From positions 1 to 64,000 of the forward strand of contig NZ_AMSG01000010.1 in assembly GCF_000300875.1 (NCBI RefSeq): a DNA stretch of 64,000 nt. Direction: 5' to 3'. The stretch is from Galbibacter marinus. Its GTDB lineage: Bacteria; Bacteroidota; Bacteroidia; Flavobacteriales; Flavobacteriaceae. Below, piece after piece: positions 37,501-45,941 of this stretch. A model generated the notes under the pieces. It did not search any database and was not told the origin of the DNA. It worked only from the letters and a program-made list of their open reading frames with translations. The number at the start of each line of letters is the position of its first letter. The first letter of the stretch is position 1. The translations under genes were made by a program, and so were the position numbers.

Positions 37501-40031
37501 ACAAAAGTCTGGTAAGGGGAGTAAGAAACAGAAGTAACATCTGTGCTGAAATCACCGCCGTTCTCATAAACCTTAGTGATAAAAGTAGCTTGTAATTGTC
37601 CTGGCGCTTTACCTTTTAATTCTGGATTAAGACTAAAACTTGCTTTACCTTCTGCGTTAACACTACCATTGAAAATGGTGAGATCCTGTGAATTAAAAGA
37701 GGAAGTAGGATCGTCAAATACGTAATTTGGAAAGTCTTTGAAACTAGTTTTTGTTTTAGAAAAACGAACATTAATATCACTTTTTAAATTCTTGGCAATT
37801 GCCCCATGTAACCAATGCACCTCAAGCTCTCCTTCTATAGGTTGTTGTGAGCTTAGAATTTCATGATCAAAACTAGTCTTTATTTTAAGACGATTTGGTT
37901 TAATGGTTTCTACCTTAATGCGTTTGCTAAAAGTAGCGCCACCTATTTTAACCTTAGCTAGGTAGTTACCAGTGGTGGCCTCGGGATTCGTTGGTGTAGA
38001 AAAGTTATAGAAACCACCTTCGCCCTCTATATTAGTCTTTTTGTCGATCACTTTTCCATAAGGGTCTGAGAGTTCAAACACCACAGGATGTTGTGATGGA
38101 ATAGGGCTTTTGGTATCGTTGAGAATGAAATTCAAATGGATGGTGTCTCCAGGTCGCCATACACCTCGTTCTCCGTATATAAATCCTTTGATGCCTTTAT
38201 GTAACTCCACACCAGAGACGTCAAACTTACTTATAGATAGGGCATTTCCATCATTAAGTTTGATATAGGTCTTTTGATTGTCATTTTCAGCAATCGCAAA
38301 ATAAGCTGGCATAGGGGAGTCAAAAATTGCTGTTCCTGTTTGATCGGTTGTGATGTCCCCGATAGGCTGTTGTTGGTAATTGTAAAAGGTTATTTTGGCA
38401 CCTGGTAGTGGCTCAGTGGATACAATATGGTTTACAGCTACAAAATAGGATTCATTCTTTCCTTTCTTTACGGTCAACGCAAGATCACTTGCTATAATAT
38501 TAGTGGAAGCTTCCTTGTTGTAGTAGTATGAATTTGTACACGGATCTTCCCTGTCATTCCAATTGTAATCGTAGCTATAATTGTCATAGTAGTATGAATC
38601 ATCCGTGGGATCCCATTGTTTGGAATCAAGCATATCTTGTTTGAAATCCTCAAAATTATTTAACTCAAAATTATCGCTATTATCCTGGCAAGTATATGCG
38701 CTATATTTTTTATCAAAAGAAAATTCGACCCGATATATAGCACCAGGGTCCGGGCTAATGATCTCTCGAAGATCTAGGGCATATGCTTTCCAATCCCCTG
38801 AGTTGTTTGTTAAATTATTTTGGAGTTGAATTGCTTTTTTTGCAATAGGTCTTCCGACATTCCTAAGGCTCCCTGATTGGTTTAAATCGGAATTTTGAAG
38901 AAATTGTAAAATGTTATCTTGGTAAATTTTAATCACAGTTACATCTACTGCTCTAAGGTTAACAGCTTCGAAATTAATCTTCAAGTTATTGGAGCTCGGA
39001 AGGATATTCCCACTGCTAAGAAGCCGAACTTGTGGCTTTAATTGTTCAAAAGCAACCTTTTCCTGTAGTATGCTTTTTAATGGATTGCCTTGACTGTTGA
39101 CAATTCCTTCAAATACAGTTAAGTCAGAAACTCCTTTTATTTTTTGATCTGGATAGACCTTTAGCACATTCCCTTCTATGATAAATGAAAGTTTGTTTGC
39201 CCCTTGTAAACTTACTAATCCATCTATGTTTTGATCTTTTTTAAGTGGATCTGAAAAATTGATTTCTAGGTGTTGGTCTTCGCCCCCGAAGGTTAACACA
39301 TCTACAATTGTAAAATTGGATTTTCCAGGGATGGTTACCGAGGCCTCACCTTTGTCTTGGATGTTATGATCAGAACCATCCCATTGTATCACGATTTCTG
39401 AGTCTTCATCAAGTCGTTGAATACTGTCGATAGTGAAGGGGATTTGCGTTGATTTTTTAACAGCTTCATTGAATTTGATCGATAAGGACTTTCCATTTTG
39501 AGAAGCACTAACTAGAGATTTGGCGGTTCTGAGATCCATAACATCACTACTTCTTAGTATTCCTTGTACGTACTGCCAATCTTTGCTGTAAGATTGAAGA
39601 TGTTCAGTGGTAATATTAAATTGCTGTTTTATAGTTTTTACTTTGAAAGTAAAGTTCTTATAATCGGAATCGATGGTGTCTATAATGGCCTTTAGGTCCA
39701 AGGTAAAGCTATATTCAGTATCCTGCTTAAAGCCATTCTCAGGAACAAATGCAATGCTCTGATTATTCAGAGCAACCACTTTACCTTGTGTTTGTGGTGA
39801 AACTTTCAGAATGTCATCTTCCAAAATCTGATTACCTTGAAACTTTGCCGTTGGGTTTCTAAGTACCACCCTTACATCGGATTGGGTTGAAATAACCCCG
39901 CTTGTGACATTGGAGATATATTGGCGAAATTCATATAAATTTTCACGCTGCTCCAAGGCAGTATCTTTTTTGTCTTTACATCCTACAAGCACTATTGCAA
40001 GAGTAATAAACAGAATTTTTTTGATAGACAT
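34509..40031 (-). CDS. Bacterial alpha-2-macroglobulin lipoprotein (protease trap)
   Basis: 1840 aa, a very large periplasmic lipoprotein (lipobox LVGC, Cys18). It consists of a string of MG beta-sandwich domains, a bait region, and a TED domain whose thioester motif CIEQ (in YGCIEQITS, ~1397) is intact. The family traps proteases: cleavage of the bait triggers the thioester to bond covalently to the attacker. A Tyr/Asp/Asn-rich stretch (near 38.5 kb, ~residues 475-510) interrupts the N-terminal region and holds a cysteine. It is 14 bp upstream of pbpC and 45 bp downstream of the asparaginase-like gene. Family call firm. Confidence 0.93.
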   Translation of the reverse strand: MSIKKILFITLAIVLVGCKDKKDTALEQRENLYEFRQYISNVTSGVISTQSDVRVVLRNPTAKFQGNQILEDDILKVSPQTQGKVVALNNQSIAFVPENGFKQDTEYSFTLDLKAIIDTIDSDYKNFTFKVKTIKQQFNITTEHLQSYSKDWQYVQGILRSSDVMDLRTAKSLVSASQNGKSLSIKFNEAVKKSTQIPFTIDSIQRLDEDSEIVIQWDGSDHNIQDKGEASVTIPGKSNFTIVDVLTFGGEDQHLEINFSDPLKKDQNIDGLVSLQGANKLSFIIEGNVLKVYPDQKIKGVSDLTVFEGIVNSQGNPLKSILQEKVAFEQLKPQVRLLSSGNILPSSNNLKINFEAVNLRAVDVTVIKIYQDNILQFLQNSDLNQSGSLRNVGRPIAKKAIQLQNNLTNNSGDWKAYALDLREIISPDPGAIYRVEFSFDKKYSAYTCQDNSDNFELNNFEDFKQDMLDSKQWDPTDDSYYYDNYSYDYNWNDREDPCTNSYYYNKEASTNIIASDLALTVKKGKNESYFVAVNHIVSTEPLPGAKITFYNYQQQPIGDITTDQTGTAIFDSPMPAYFAIAENDNQKTYIKLNDGNALSISKFDVSGVELHKGIKGFIYGERGVWRPGDTIHLNFILNDTKSPIPSQHPVVFELSDPYGKVIDKKTNIEGEGGFYNFSTPTNPEATTGNYLAKVKIGGATFSKRIKVETIKPNRLKIKTSFDHEILSSQQPIEGELEVHWLHGAIAKNLKSDINVRFSKTKTSFKDFPNYVFDDPTSSFNSQDLTIFNGSVNAEGKASFSLNPELKGKAPGQLQATFITKVYENGGDFSTDVTSVSYSPYQTFVGLKVPEGDQRNMLVTDQDHNFEVVTVNTAGEPEAVEDLEVSVYKVNWRWWWDTSQENLSTFNSSNYQEKVYSTTISTKSNGKASFNFSIEYPEWGRYLVRVEDKKGMHSTAETVYIDWPGWAGKSKNQDSEAATMLVFSTDKEFYTVGQEAMVTFPSSLGGRALVTIENGNEVLESLWVLTQQGETKFQLPISGEYAPNVYIHISLIQPHAKTENDAPIRMYGVIPIKVTDPETVLHPRIAMPDKLAPEGNFTIEISEENSKAMTYTVAIVDEGLLDLTNFITPNPWDDFFAREALGVKTWDVYDQVVGAFGGRIDQVFSIGGDGMASAASTKKANRFEPMVLFLGPFQLGQGEKNSHKIHVPKYIGSVRTMVIAGNVDQNAYGIAEKTTPVKKPLMVLASAPRKITPKERVTLPVTVFAMESSVKNVTVKLKENPHFEIIGQDTKTVQFDQPDEKMVFFDLQVNQITGIGEIEVLAQAANQKASYEIELDVINPNPVTTQVTPLTLEGNKQADLDFKTFGITGSNTAEIEFSTLPPMDFTNRLQYLIRYPYGCIEQITSAAFPQLYLESIFDLTFDKKKDIQRNVEKTIERLGRFQLVGGGFSYWPGQSYANDWSSSYAGHFLLEAEKLGYVMPIGFKSKWVQYQQQRARAWRSSANGSSLAQAYRLYTLALAGQPDVSSMNRLRETPKISNYAKLRLAAAYALIGQAQVASTIFENANISYDAVNYDYYTYGSKERNMAMGLETLVLLDRKERALELAQSIAKALESDQWMSTQTTAYSLLSMSKFANYIGGKAMKLSYTINGKSESITTEKSLANRALAINEGQQSIRIDNQGDNTVFVRLITSGKLEVGSEKPLSRNLKTSVVYKGRNGEAMDVSRLSQGTNFISEITITNTQGDDINNLALTQFIPSGWEIVNTRFTDFGNFKENDLTHTDLRDDRSNFFFDLKAHQSKTIRLLLNASYLGRYYLPGVQCQAMYDNNYLARTSGMWVEVTQ

Positions 40032-40076
40032 TTTGTTGGCTTTTAAGTTAAAATTGGGTGTTATAAGTTTGATTTA

Positions 40077-41126
40077 CTAATCTTCACTGTACAATTTGAT
40101 GGACAAATCTCCAGTTTTATCAATACTGGCTCTAAACATTCCAGGGGTGTTAAATACCATGGCAATATTGCCCATATGATCAATTCCGATAATTCCACCG
40201 TCTCCGCCCATTTCTGGTAACTTTTCATGTATGACTTTATGAGCAGCATCATTTAAACCAAGGTTTGCATATTCCATCATCGCAGAGATATCATACGCAA
40301 CCACCCCTCGAATAAAGTATTCGCCCCATCCTGTGGCAGATATTCCGCAGGTTCTGTTATTTGCATATGTACCTGCCCCAATAACAGGAGAATCCCCTAT
40401 GCGTCCCCAGCGTTTATTATTCATGCCACCGGTGGAGGTGCCTGCAGCAATATTTCCTTCTTTGTCTAGTGCGACGCAGCCTACGGTCCCGAATTTATCA
40501 TCCTTTGCGTATGGATCGTAAAGGCTAGTTTGTGAAATACTATTTTTATTTTGTGCAACCTTTAAAGCCTTCATTCGACTTTCTGTATAGAAGTATTCTG
40601 GATCCACTAAGGTGACTCCGACCTGTTTGGCAAACTCTTCAGCTCCTTCTCTAGCAAGCATAACATGTTCAGACTGCTCCATAACTGCCCTAGCCAGGGT
40701 AATAGGGTTTTTTATGGTGGTTACCCCAGCCACCGCACCAGCATTTTTAGTTCTTCCTTCCATAATAGAAGCATCGAGTTCGTTAGTGGCATTATTAGTG
40801 AATACAGCGCCTTTTCCAGCATTAAAAAGTGGAGAATCTTCTAATATTCTAATGCAAGCTTCAACTGCATCTAAACTACTGCCCCCATCGTTAAGAATTT
40901 TATATCCCATGCGAACTGATTGTTCTAAAACAGTTTTATAGGCCAATTCCATAGAATCAGAAATGTTTTCTTTTAAAATTGTTCCTGCGCCGCCATGTAT
41001 TACTATGGCAAATGGTTGCTTTTCTGTTTGGGTAGGTGTTGGGTCAGAAGCGTTGGATGCTTTGTTTCCTTCAGTGCAAGCATACAATAGCAGGCTGATG
41101 CAGATGAAAAGAATAGTTTTTTTCAT
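40077..41126 (-). CDS. Isoaspartyl peptidase/L-asparaginase-like Ntn hydrolase, exported as a lipoprotein
   Basis: 349 aa. Plant-type (IaaA) asparaginase family: HGGAGT near the start, LFNAGKGAVF, LDASIMEG, the self-cleavage site between Gly and Thr in DKFGTVGCVALD (Thr ~214 becomes the N-terminal nucleophile), STGGMNNKRWGRIGDSP and TGWGEYFIRG. It removes isoaspartyl residues from dipeptides and hydrolyses asparagine. Unlike cytosolic IaaA it has a signal with lipobox LLYAC (Cys17), so it should be envelope-bound. It is first in a row with alpha-2-macroglobulin, pbpC and glpD. Confidence 0.92.
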   Translation of the reverse strand: MKKTILFICISLLLYACTEGNKASNASDPTPTQTEKQPFAIVIHGGAGTILKENISDSMELAYKTVLEQSVRMGYKILNDGGSSLDAVEACIRILEDSPLFNAGKGAVFTNNATNELDASIMEGRTKNAGAVAGVTTIKNPITLARAVMEQSEHVMLAREGAEEFAKQVGVTLVDPEYFYTESRMKALKVAQNKNSISQTSLYDPYAKDDKFGTVGCVALDKEGNIAAGTSTGGMNNKRWGRIGDSPVIGAGTYANNRTCGISATGWGEYFIRGVVAYDISAMMEYANLGLNDAAHKVIHEKLPEMGGDGGIIGIDHMGNIAMVFNTPGMFRASIDKTGDLSIKLYSED

Positions 41127-41350
41127 TAGATAAAAGACATGATTTAAAAGTTTAAGATACTAAATTATACAGTTTCAGAAAGAGCAATGCAGTAAAAAAT
41201 AATAATTTGATTGACGCAGTATGTCATTTAAATTCAAAGTGTTGTTTGTTTTTCCTACGGATAAGAAGGAAAATTATGTTGTGTTTTCACTTTTACCGAT
41301 GCGAATTTATTAAAAAGGTCAACTTTTTTTAATTCTTTTGTGAAGATGAT

Positions 41351-41358
41351 TAACTTTG
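41351..41358 (+). promoter_or_regulatory. -7 promoter motif for 3-hydroxyanthranilate dioxygenase
   Basis: TAACTTTG matches TAnnTTTG, 19 nt before the ATG at 41378. A T-rich stretch precedes it, but there is no exact -33. Confidence 0.45.
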
Positions 41359-41377
41359 GATTTTAAAAATTTATACT

Positions 41378-41920
41378 ATGGCGATCAAACCTCCTTTTAA
41401 TTTACAGCATTGGCTGGATGAAAATAGAGACTTATTAAAACCACCTGTTGGGAATAAGAATCTTTACCAGGATGCTGGTGATTATATAGTGATGGTCGTT
41501 GCGGGTCCAAACGCGAGAAAGGATTATCATTATAACGAGACAGAAGAATTGTTCTATCAGTTAGAAGGTCATATAAGGGTCCACATACAAGAAGATGGAA
41601 AAAAGAGAACAATGGAACTCGGACCTGGTGATATGTACCTACATCCAGCTAAGGTACCTCACTGTCCAGAACGAAATGAAGGTTCCATAGGTTTAGTGAT
41701 TGAACGTAAACGAATTGATCTCGATATTGAGGATGGCTTAATATGGTACTGTGATAATTGCAATCATAAATTACATGAGGTCTATTTCCCACTAAATAAC
41801 ATTGAAAAGGATTTTTTAAAACACTTTAATGAGTTTTATAAAGACGAAAATCTTCGTAGCTGTGACAATTGCGGAACCGTTATGCCAGTGGCTCCAGGTT
41901 TTGTCTCCGAGGATCAGTAA
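41378..41920 (+). CDS. nbaC: 3-hydroxyanthranilate 3,4-dioxygenase
   Basis: Cupin Fe(II) dioxygenase that opens 3-hydroxyanthranilate to aminocarboxymuconate semialdehyde, in tryptophan breakdown and in quinolinate/NAD supply. 180 aa, normal for the bacterial enzyme. Metal ligands sit in the DYHYNETEELFYQ segment (His, Glu) and a His in LHPAKVPHCPERN. The C-terminal rubredoxin-like site is complete: CDNC (~124-127) and CDNC (~160-163). No other kynurenine gene is in view. An aldehyde dehydrogenase follows 159 bp later. Confidence 0.95.
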   Translation: MAIKPPFNLQHWLDENRDLLKPPVGNKNLYQDAGDYIVMVVAGPNARKDYHYNETEELFYQLEGHIRVHIQEDGKKRTMELGPGDMYLHPAKVPHCPERNEGSIGLVIERKRIDLDIEDGLIWYCDNCNHKLHEVYFPLNNIEKDFLKHFNEFYKDENLRSCDNCGTVMPVAPGFVSEDQ

Positions 41921-42079
41921 TACTTTTCTGCTTTCCCATAAAGCTTTAGGATAAACACCGTATAAGTTGTACCTATATGAAATAGGTTCATGGGATTAAC
42001 TATGTTTTTCTACTGATTTCCTGAAAGAATCCCTATATTGGTGTCAAATTTAACAAATTGAATTAAAAAAGTTACAAAA

Positions 42080-43633
42080 ATGACAATTCAAACAAAAGGA
42101 TCCTCATATCAAAATGTTTTAGAAATCCTTGGAATAGCAGGAGAAAATAAAGGAAGTTCAACTGGTACGAATTGGTTTTCAAGCGGAGAATGGATTGATG
42201 TTGTATCACCAGTTGATGGAAATTTGATGGCCAAAGTCCAGACCTCTAGCAAGGAAGATTATAATAAGGTAATTGAAACTGCCACCGCGGCCTTTGAGAA
42301 GTGGAAAAAAGTCCCTGCGCCACAACGAGGAGAAATCGTACGGCAATTCGCTGATAAACTCAGGGCTAATAAAACTGCACTAGGAGAACTGGTTTCCTAT
42401 GAAATGGGAAAATCTTTTCAAGAGGGACTCGGGGAGGTTCAGGAGATGATTGATATTTGTGATTTTGCTGTAGGACTCTCAAGACAATTGCACGGTTTGA
42501 CCATGCATTCTGAGCGACCAGGACATCGTATGTATGAACAATGGCACCCTCTGGGTATTGTCGGGATCATATCTGCTTTTAATTTCCCCGTAGCCGTATG
42601 GTCGTGGAATTCTGCACTAGCACTTGTTTGTGGGGATGTATGCGTTTGGAAACCGTCTGAAAAGACTCCTCTTACGGCCGTGGCATGTCAAAAATTATTA
42701 TCCCAAGTTCTAAGTGATAATAGTCTACCTGAGGGAATCTCATGTTTAGTGACCGGTGATTCTCGAGTAGGTGAGCTACTTAGTAAAGATACCCGTATCC
42801 CACTTGTGTCTGCAACAGGATCAACGCGTATGGGTAAAATTGTAGCGAAGGCCGTCGCAAGTAGACTTGGAAAATCCTTATTAGAACTAGGGGGAAACAA
42901 CGCAATAATTGTCACTCCAGATGCTGATATTAAAATGACCGTGATTGGAGCAGTTTTTGGAGCAGTAGGAACCTGCGGTCAACGTTGTACTTCCACAAGA
43001 AGACTAATTGTGCACCAAAAGGTTTACGATCAAGTGAAAGACGCCTTAGTGGAAGCCTATGGGCAACTAAAGATCGGTGATCCTTTAAACGAGGCGAATC
43101 ACGTAGGGCCACTAATAGATACAGATGCAGTGAAAATGTATCTTGATGCACTAGAAAAAGCCAAGGAACAAGGAGCGGTAGTACTTACTGAAAGTGGAAG
43201 GCTAGAAGGGAATGAGTACCAAAGTGGATGTTATGTAAGGCCGGCTGTAGTGGAGGCATCCAATGATTTTAATATCGTTCAACAAGAAACCTTCGCACCG
43301 ATTTTATATCTAATAAAATACGATGGTGATCTTGAAAACGCCATCGCCATGCAAAATGGAGTCGTTCAAGGTCTTTCTTCGGCCATTATGACAAATAATC
43401 TTCGAGAAGCCGAACTGTTCTTGTCCAATCAGGGTTCTGATTGTGGTATAGCCAATGTGAACATTGGAACCAGTGGTGCTGAAATTGGAGGCGCATTTGG
43501 TGGAGAAAAGGAAACAGGAGGAGGACGTGAAAGTGGATCTGATGCCTGGAAGGTTTATATGCGAAGACAAACCAATACTATTAATTATACCACAACCATC
43601 CCGCTTGCTCAAGGTATAAAGTTTGATTTGTAA
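42080..43633 (+). CDS. Aldehyde dehydrogenase, ALDH7 type (probable L-2-aminoadipate-6-semialdehyde dehydrogenase)
   Basis: 517 aa, NAD(P)+-dependent. It matches the antiquitin (ALDH7/AmaB) group: VSPVDG near the N-terminus, ISAFNFPVAVWSWN, WKPSEKTPLT, the catalytic Glu in LLELGGNNAIIV, the catalytic Cys in GTCGQRCTSTRR, and a C-terminal FGGEKETGGGRESGSDAW. This group oxidises alpha-aminoadipate semialdehyde in lysine breakdown. A saccharopine dehydrogenase-like gene at 49444-50820 supports that role. Aminomuconate semialdehyde, given the neighbouring dioxygenase, is a less likely substrate. A strong terminator follows. Confidence 0.92.
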   Translation: MTIQTKGSSYQNVLEILGIAGENKGSSTGTNWFSSGEWIDVVSPVDGNLMAKVQTSSKEDYNKVIETATAAFEKWKKVPAPQRGEIVRQFADKLRANKTALGELVSYEMGKSFQEGLGEVQEMIDICDFAVGLSRQLHGLTMHSERPGHRMYEQWHPLGIVGIISAFNFPVAVWSWNSALALVCGDVCVWKPSEKTPLTAVACQKLLSQVLSDNSLPEGISCLVTGDSRVGELLSKDTRIPLVSATGSTRMGKIVAKAVASRLGKSLLELGGNNAIIVTPDADIKMTVIGAVFGAVGTCGQRCTSTRRLIVHQKVYDQVKDALVEAYGQLKIGDPLNEANHVGPLIDTDAVKMYLDALEKAKEQGAVVLTESGRLEGNEYQSGCYVRPAVVEASNDFNIVQQETFAPILYLIKYDGDLENAIAMQNGVVQGLSSAIMTNNLREAELFLSNQGSDCGIANVNIGTSGAEIGGAFGGEKETGGGRESGSDAWKVYMRRQTNTINYTTTIPLAQGIKFDL

Positions 43634-43649
43634 AAAGGTATTTAAAAGT

Positions 43650-43688
43650 CAAAATGCTGTAAAAGATTAGATCATTTACAGCATTTTG
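43650..43688 (+). terminator. Bidirectional terminator between ALDH7 and the desaturase
   Basis: CAAAATGCTGTAAA and TTTACAGCATTTTG form a perfect 14-bp stem with an 11-nt loop between two convergent genes. Confidence 0.8.
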
Positions 43689-43712
43689 ATTATATCGTGT
43701 TTGATGTTTTTA

Positions 43713-44702
43713 TTATATCACTCCGTTTGGTTCAACCCACTTAAAGATATGTTGATCCACAGGGGTGGCTATTCTAGAAGAGATTCTTCTTAGTCGATCT
43801 GGAAGTTTCATCAAATAATCTCTTGAGCGTTCACCTTGATCATTTAATTCTCTAAGTTTATCAATCTCCCAATACTGGTTTAAACGCTCTAGAATATCAA
43901 CATAATCTAAGGCTGTATAAACGCCTAATCGCTGAGCGGCATTGGAGAAATTCTCAAAGGCACTTCCGATAGGTTCACCTGCTTCCCGAACAAATTGTGC
44001 AGGCATAACAATTTTCTGTTTCATCATATGTGCAAAGGCGTTGAGCATTTCATTTGGATCATACTCTAAAATTATTTTCACAAATTCTCGGTATGCCAAA
44101 TGGTGTCTCATTTCATCACCAGCAATTACATTACACATTTTGGATAGCATCTTGCTTCCACTCTTTTTAGCAAGTTGACCCACTCTTTTATGAGAAATAT
44201 TAGTGGCTAACTCTTGGAAGGAAGTGTATACAAAGTTCTTATACGGATCTCTATCTGTTCCTGCATCAAAACCATCAGCAATAAGATGTTGCGTGGTTTT
44301 TTCAATTTCTTTCATATTTACTCGACCAGCGAGATAAAGATATTTGTTGAGCACGTCTCCGTGTCTGTTTTCTTCAGCGGACCAATGTTTTACCCACTTA
44401 GCCCATCCGTTGTTTGCATGCTGATCAACACCCTCTACGTCCATAAGCCAAGACTCATACGTCGGAAGCGCTTCCTCTGTAATGGTATCTCCTACAAGGA
44501 CTACCCAAAAATCATAACCCAATTCTTTTGCCTCACCTCTTAATTGTCGAACTTCCTCAAAGAAATTATCTCCTTGAGAGTTTGGTAAGAAATCTGTTGG
44601 CTGCCATATTTTATCTACTGGTATCAAGTAATCCTCTAGAAAAGAGTCAATTCTCTTTTCCATCGTTTTCATTACTTCTAATCTAATGTTATGTAGTGAC
44701 AT
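43713..44702 (-). CDS. Acyl-[acyl-carrier-protein] desaturase (diiron, DesA-like)
   Basis: 329-aa soluble diiron enzyme of the plant stearoyl-ACP desaturase type. It inserts a cis double bond into acyl-ACP. Metal ligands: EENRHG (EExxH, ~107) and DEMRHH (~196; an Asp replaces the first Glu of the usual E-E/D-xRH form), plus further Glu in the helical bundle. The length fits the bacterial family. It probably tunes membrane fluidity, as in cold-adapted flavobacteria. Start MSLHNIRLEVMKTMEKRI. Confidence 0.93.
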   Translation of the reverse strand: MSLHNIRLEVMKTMEKRIDSFLEDYLIPVDKIWQPTDFLPNSQGDNFFEEVRQLRGEAKELGYDFWVVLVGDTITEEALPTYESWLMDVEGVDQHANNGWAKWVKHWSAEENRHGDVLNKYLYLAGRVNMKEIEKTTQHLIADGFDAGTDRDPYKNFVYTSFQELATNISHKRVGQLAKKSGSKMLSKMCNVIAGDEMRHHLAYREFVKIILEYDPNEMLNAFAHMMKQKIVMPAQFVREAGEPIGSAFENFSNAAQRLGVYTALDYVDILERLNQYWEIDKLRELNDQGERSRDYLMKLPDRLRRISSRIATPVDQHIFKWVEPNGVI

Positions 44703-45023
44703 AATATTTTATTTTAATTCTTTAAATCAACTCTAATAAACCCAAGAGTGATTTTTTTACTGCACTTACTTTAAAATCCTGATTTAAGTCGTTATTAAAA
44801 GGCAAGATGACCGTCAGCACTAGTATTTTTGGCTAAGATAGAATTCTGTCAAGAACTATAAAAGCTATTTATGATAATATTAAAGGTACAAAAATAATCT
44901 CAAAATCTCTTTCTAGAAGCGGTATAACTAGGCAAAGTGTTAAAGTTTTTTGGACAATAGATGGGATTTTGTAATAAATTAACTAATTTTGAGTGTAATA
45001 TTTTACAAACCAACCAAATAGAA
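44703..45023 (+). other. Divergent intergenic region
   Basis: 321 bp between the desaturase (-) and the OmpA-type gene (+), with no usable frame. It holds a minus-strand TATATTTG-like box TATTTTTG at 44889-44896 (about 180 nt upstream of the desaturase) and a plus-strand TAATTTTG at 44984-44991. Nothing else recognisable. Confidence 0.5.
44984..44991 (+). promoter_or_regulatory. -7 promoter motif for the OmpA/HhH pair
   Basis: TAATTTTG matches TAnnTTTG, 32 nt before the ATG at 45024. No exact -33 at 19 nt. Confidence 0.4.
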
Positions 45024-45920
45024 ATGAAACCTGTATATCTAGTCGGTATAGTGCTGTCCATTATTTTGGGTAGTTTTTTCAACTGGATCCTCTGCTGCGA
45101 GTCTGATAATGTCCTCGGTGCTGAAGATGAAAATGGAGCTAAAGAAAATGTAACATCTTTAGCAAGTCCACTTATCATCAGAGACCAAACGGGTGATTTC
45201 TTGTTTAAGTCAGATTCCAATTTCTATTTTAATAAATCTAACTTCATTATTAAAAGACCAGTTTCATCCCAAATTGAGAAGGGTGTTGTATCTCTAAAAT
45301 CATATATAGGCAATCAAAATAATAAGTTTGTGGATATCACTGGGTTTTATGATCCAATGGAAGAAAATAATTCTGCATTCCCTAATTTAGGATTAGCAAG
45401 AGCGAATGCTGTAAAAAACTACCTGTTGTCTTTAGGGGTGTCTTCTAAGAAATTAAATATTCATGGAAGCTCTAAAGAAGTCTTAGTAATGGAAGAAGAA
45501 TCTATTGTGGAGGGACCCATAGCAATTGCTATCACCGAAAATGCCAATATTAAAGATGCGCAGGCTATTATAGATAACATTAAACAGCACCCAATTGTAT
45601 TGTATTTTGATTCTGGAAAAAGTAGTATACGATTAAATCAAAATCAACGAGAGAAGTACCTAAACATGGTCAGGGCATTAGACAAGGTTGATAATGTATC
45701 GATATTGGTGGAAGGGCATACAGACAATACCGGTGAGGCGGAAGCAAACCAAGTACTGGGTAGAAAACGAGCCGAATTTATAAAGGAATATTTGGTTAGT
45801 AACGGTATTGCACCTATCCGGATTCAAACAGTATCCAAAGGCCAACTAGAACCTATCGCGGGTAATGACACCCAAGAAGGAAGAGCTCAAAATAGAAGAA
45901 TAGTTATAACGGTGAATTAA
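45024..45920 (+). CDS. OmpA-family peptidoglycan-binding protein
   Basis: 298 aa from the ATG at 45024 (MKPVYLVGIVLSIILG); a frame opening at 44961 adds an unlikely 21 residues. An N-terminal hydrophobic anchor (~4-25) includes WILCCES, which could be a lipobox-like or membrane site. The middle region has a weak OmpA-like half (residues ~55-170 with YFNKSNFIIK and LGLARANAVKNYLLSLGV). The true C-terminal OmpA domain (~190-298) has VLYFDSGKSSI, VEGHTDNTG and GRKRAEFIKEYLV. So it may be a double OmpA protein, one copy worn. It starts a two-gene unit with an HhH protein 21 bp downstream. Confidence 0.85.
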   Translation: MKPVYLVGIVLSIILGSFFNWILCCESDNVLGAEDENGAKENVTSLASPLIIRDQTGDFLFKSDSNFYFNKSNFIIKRPVSSQIEKGVVSLKSYIGNQNNKFVDITGFYDPMEENNSAFPNLGLARANAVKNYLLSLGVSSKKLNIHGSSKEVLVMEEESIVEGPIAIAITENANIKDAQAIIDNIKQHPIVLYFDSGKSSIRLNQNQREKYLNMVRALDKVDNVSILVEGHTDNTGEAEANQVLGRKRAEFIKEYLVSNGIAPIRIQTVSKGQLEPIAGNDTQEGRAQNRRIVITVN

Positions 45921-45941
45921 TAAACTAAAAATATAATTTTT

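Noticed and set aside
41971-41987. ACCTAT/ATAGGT hairpin between the dioxygenase and ALDH7
   Set aside because: Only 6 bp with no T-run; likely chance in AT-rich sequence.
44900-45220. Minus-strand frame over the start of the OmpA gene
   Set aside because: It overlaps a recognised gene in antisense, has no conserved pattern, and its composition is that of a shadow frame.
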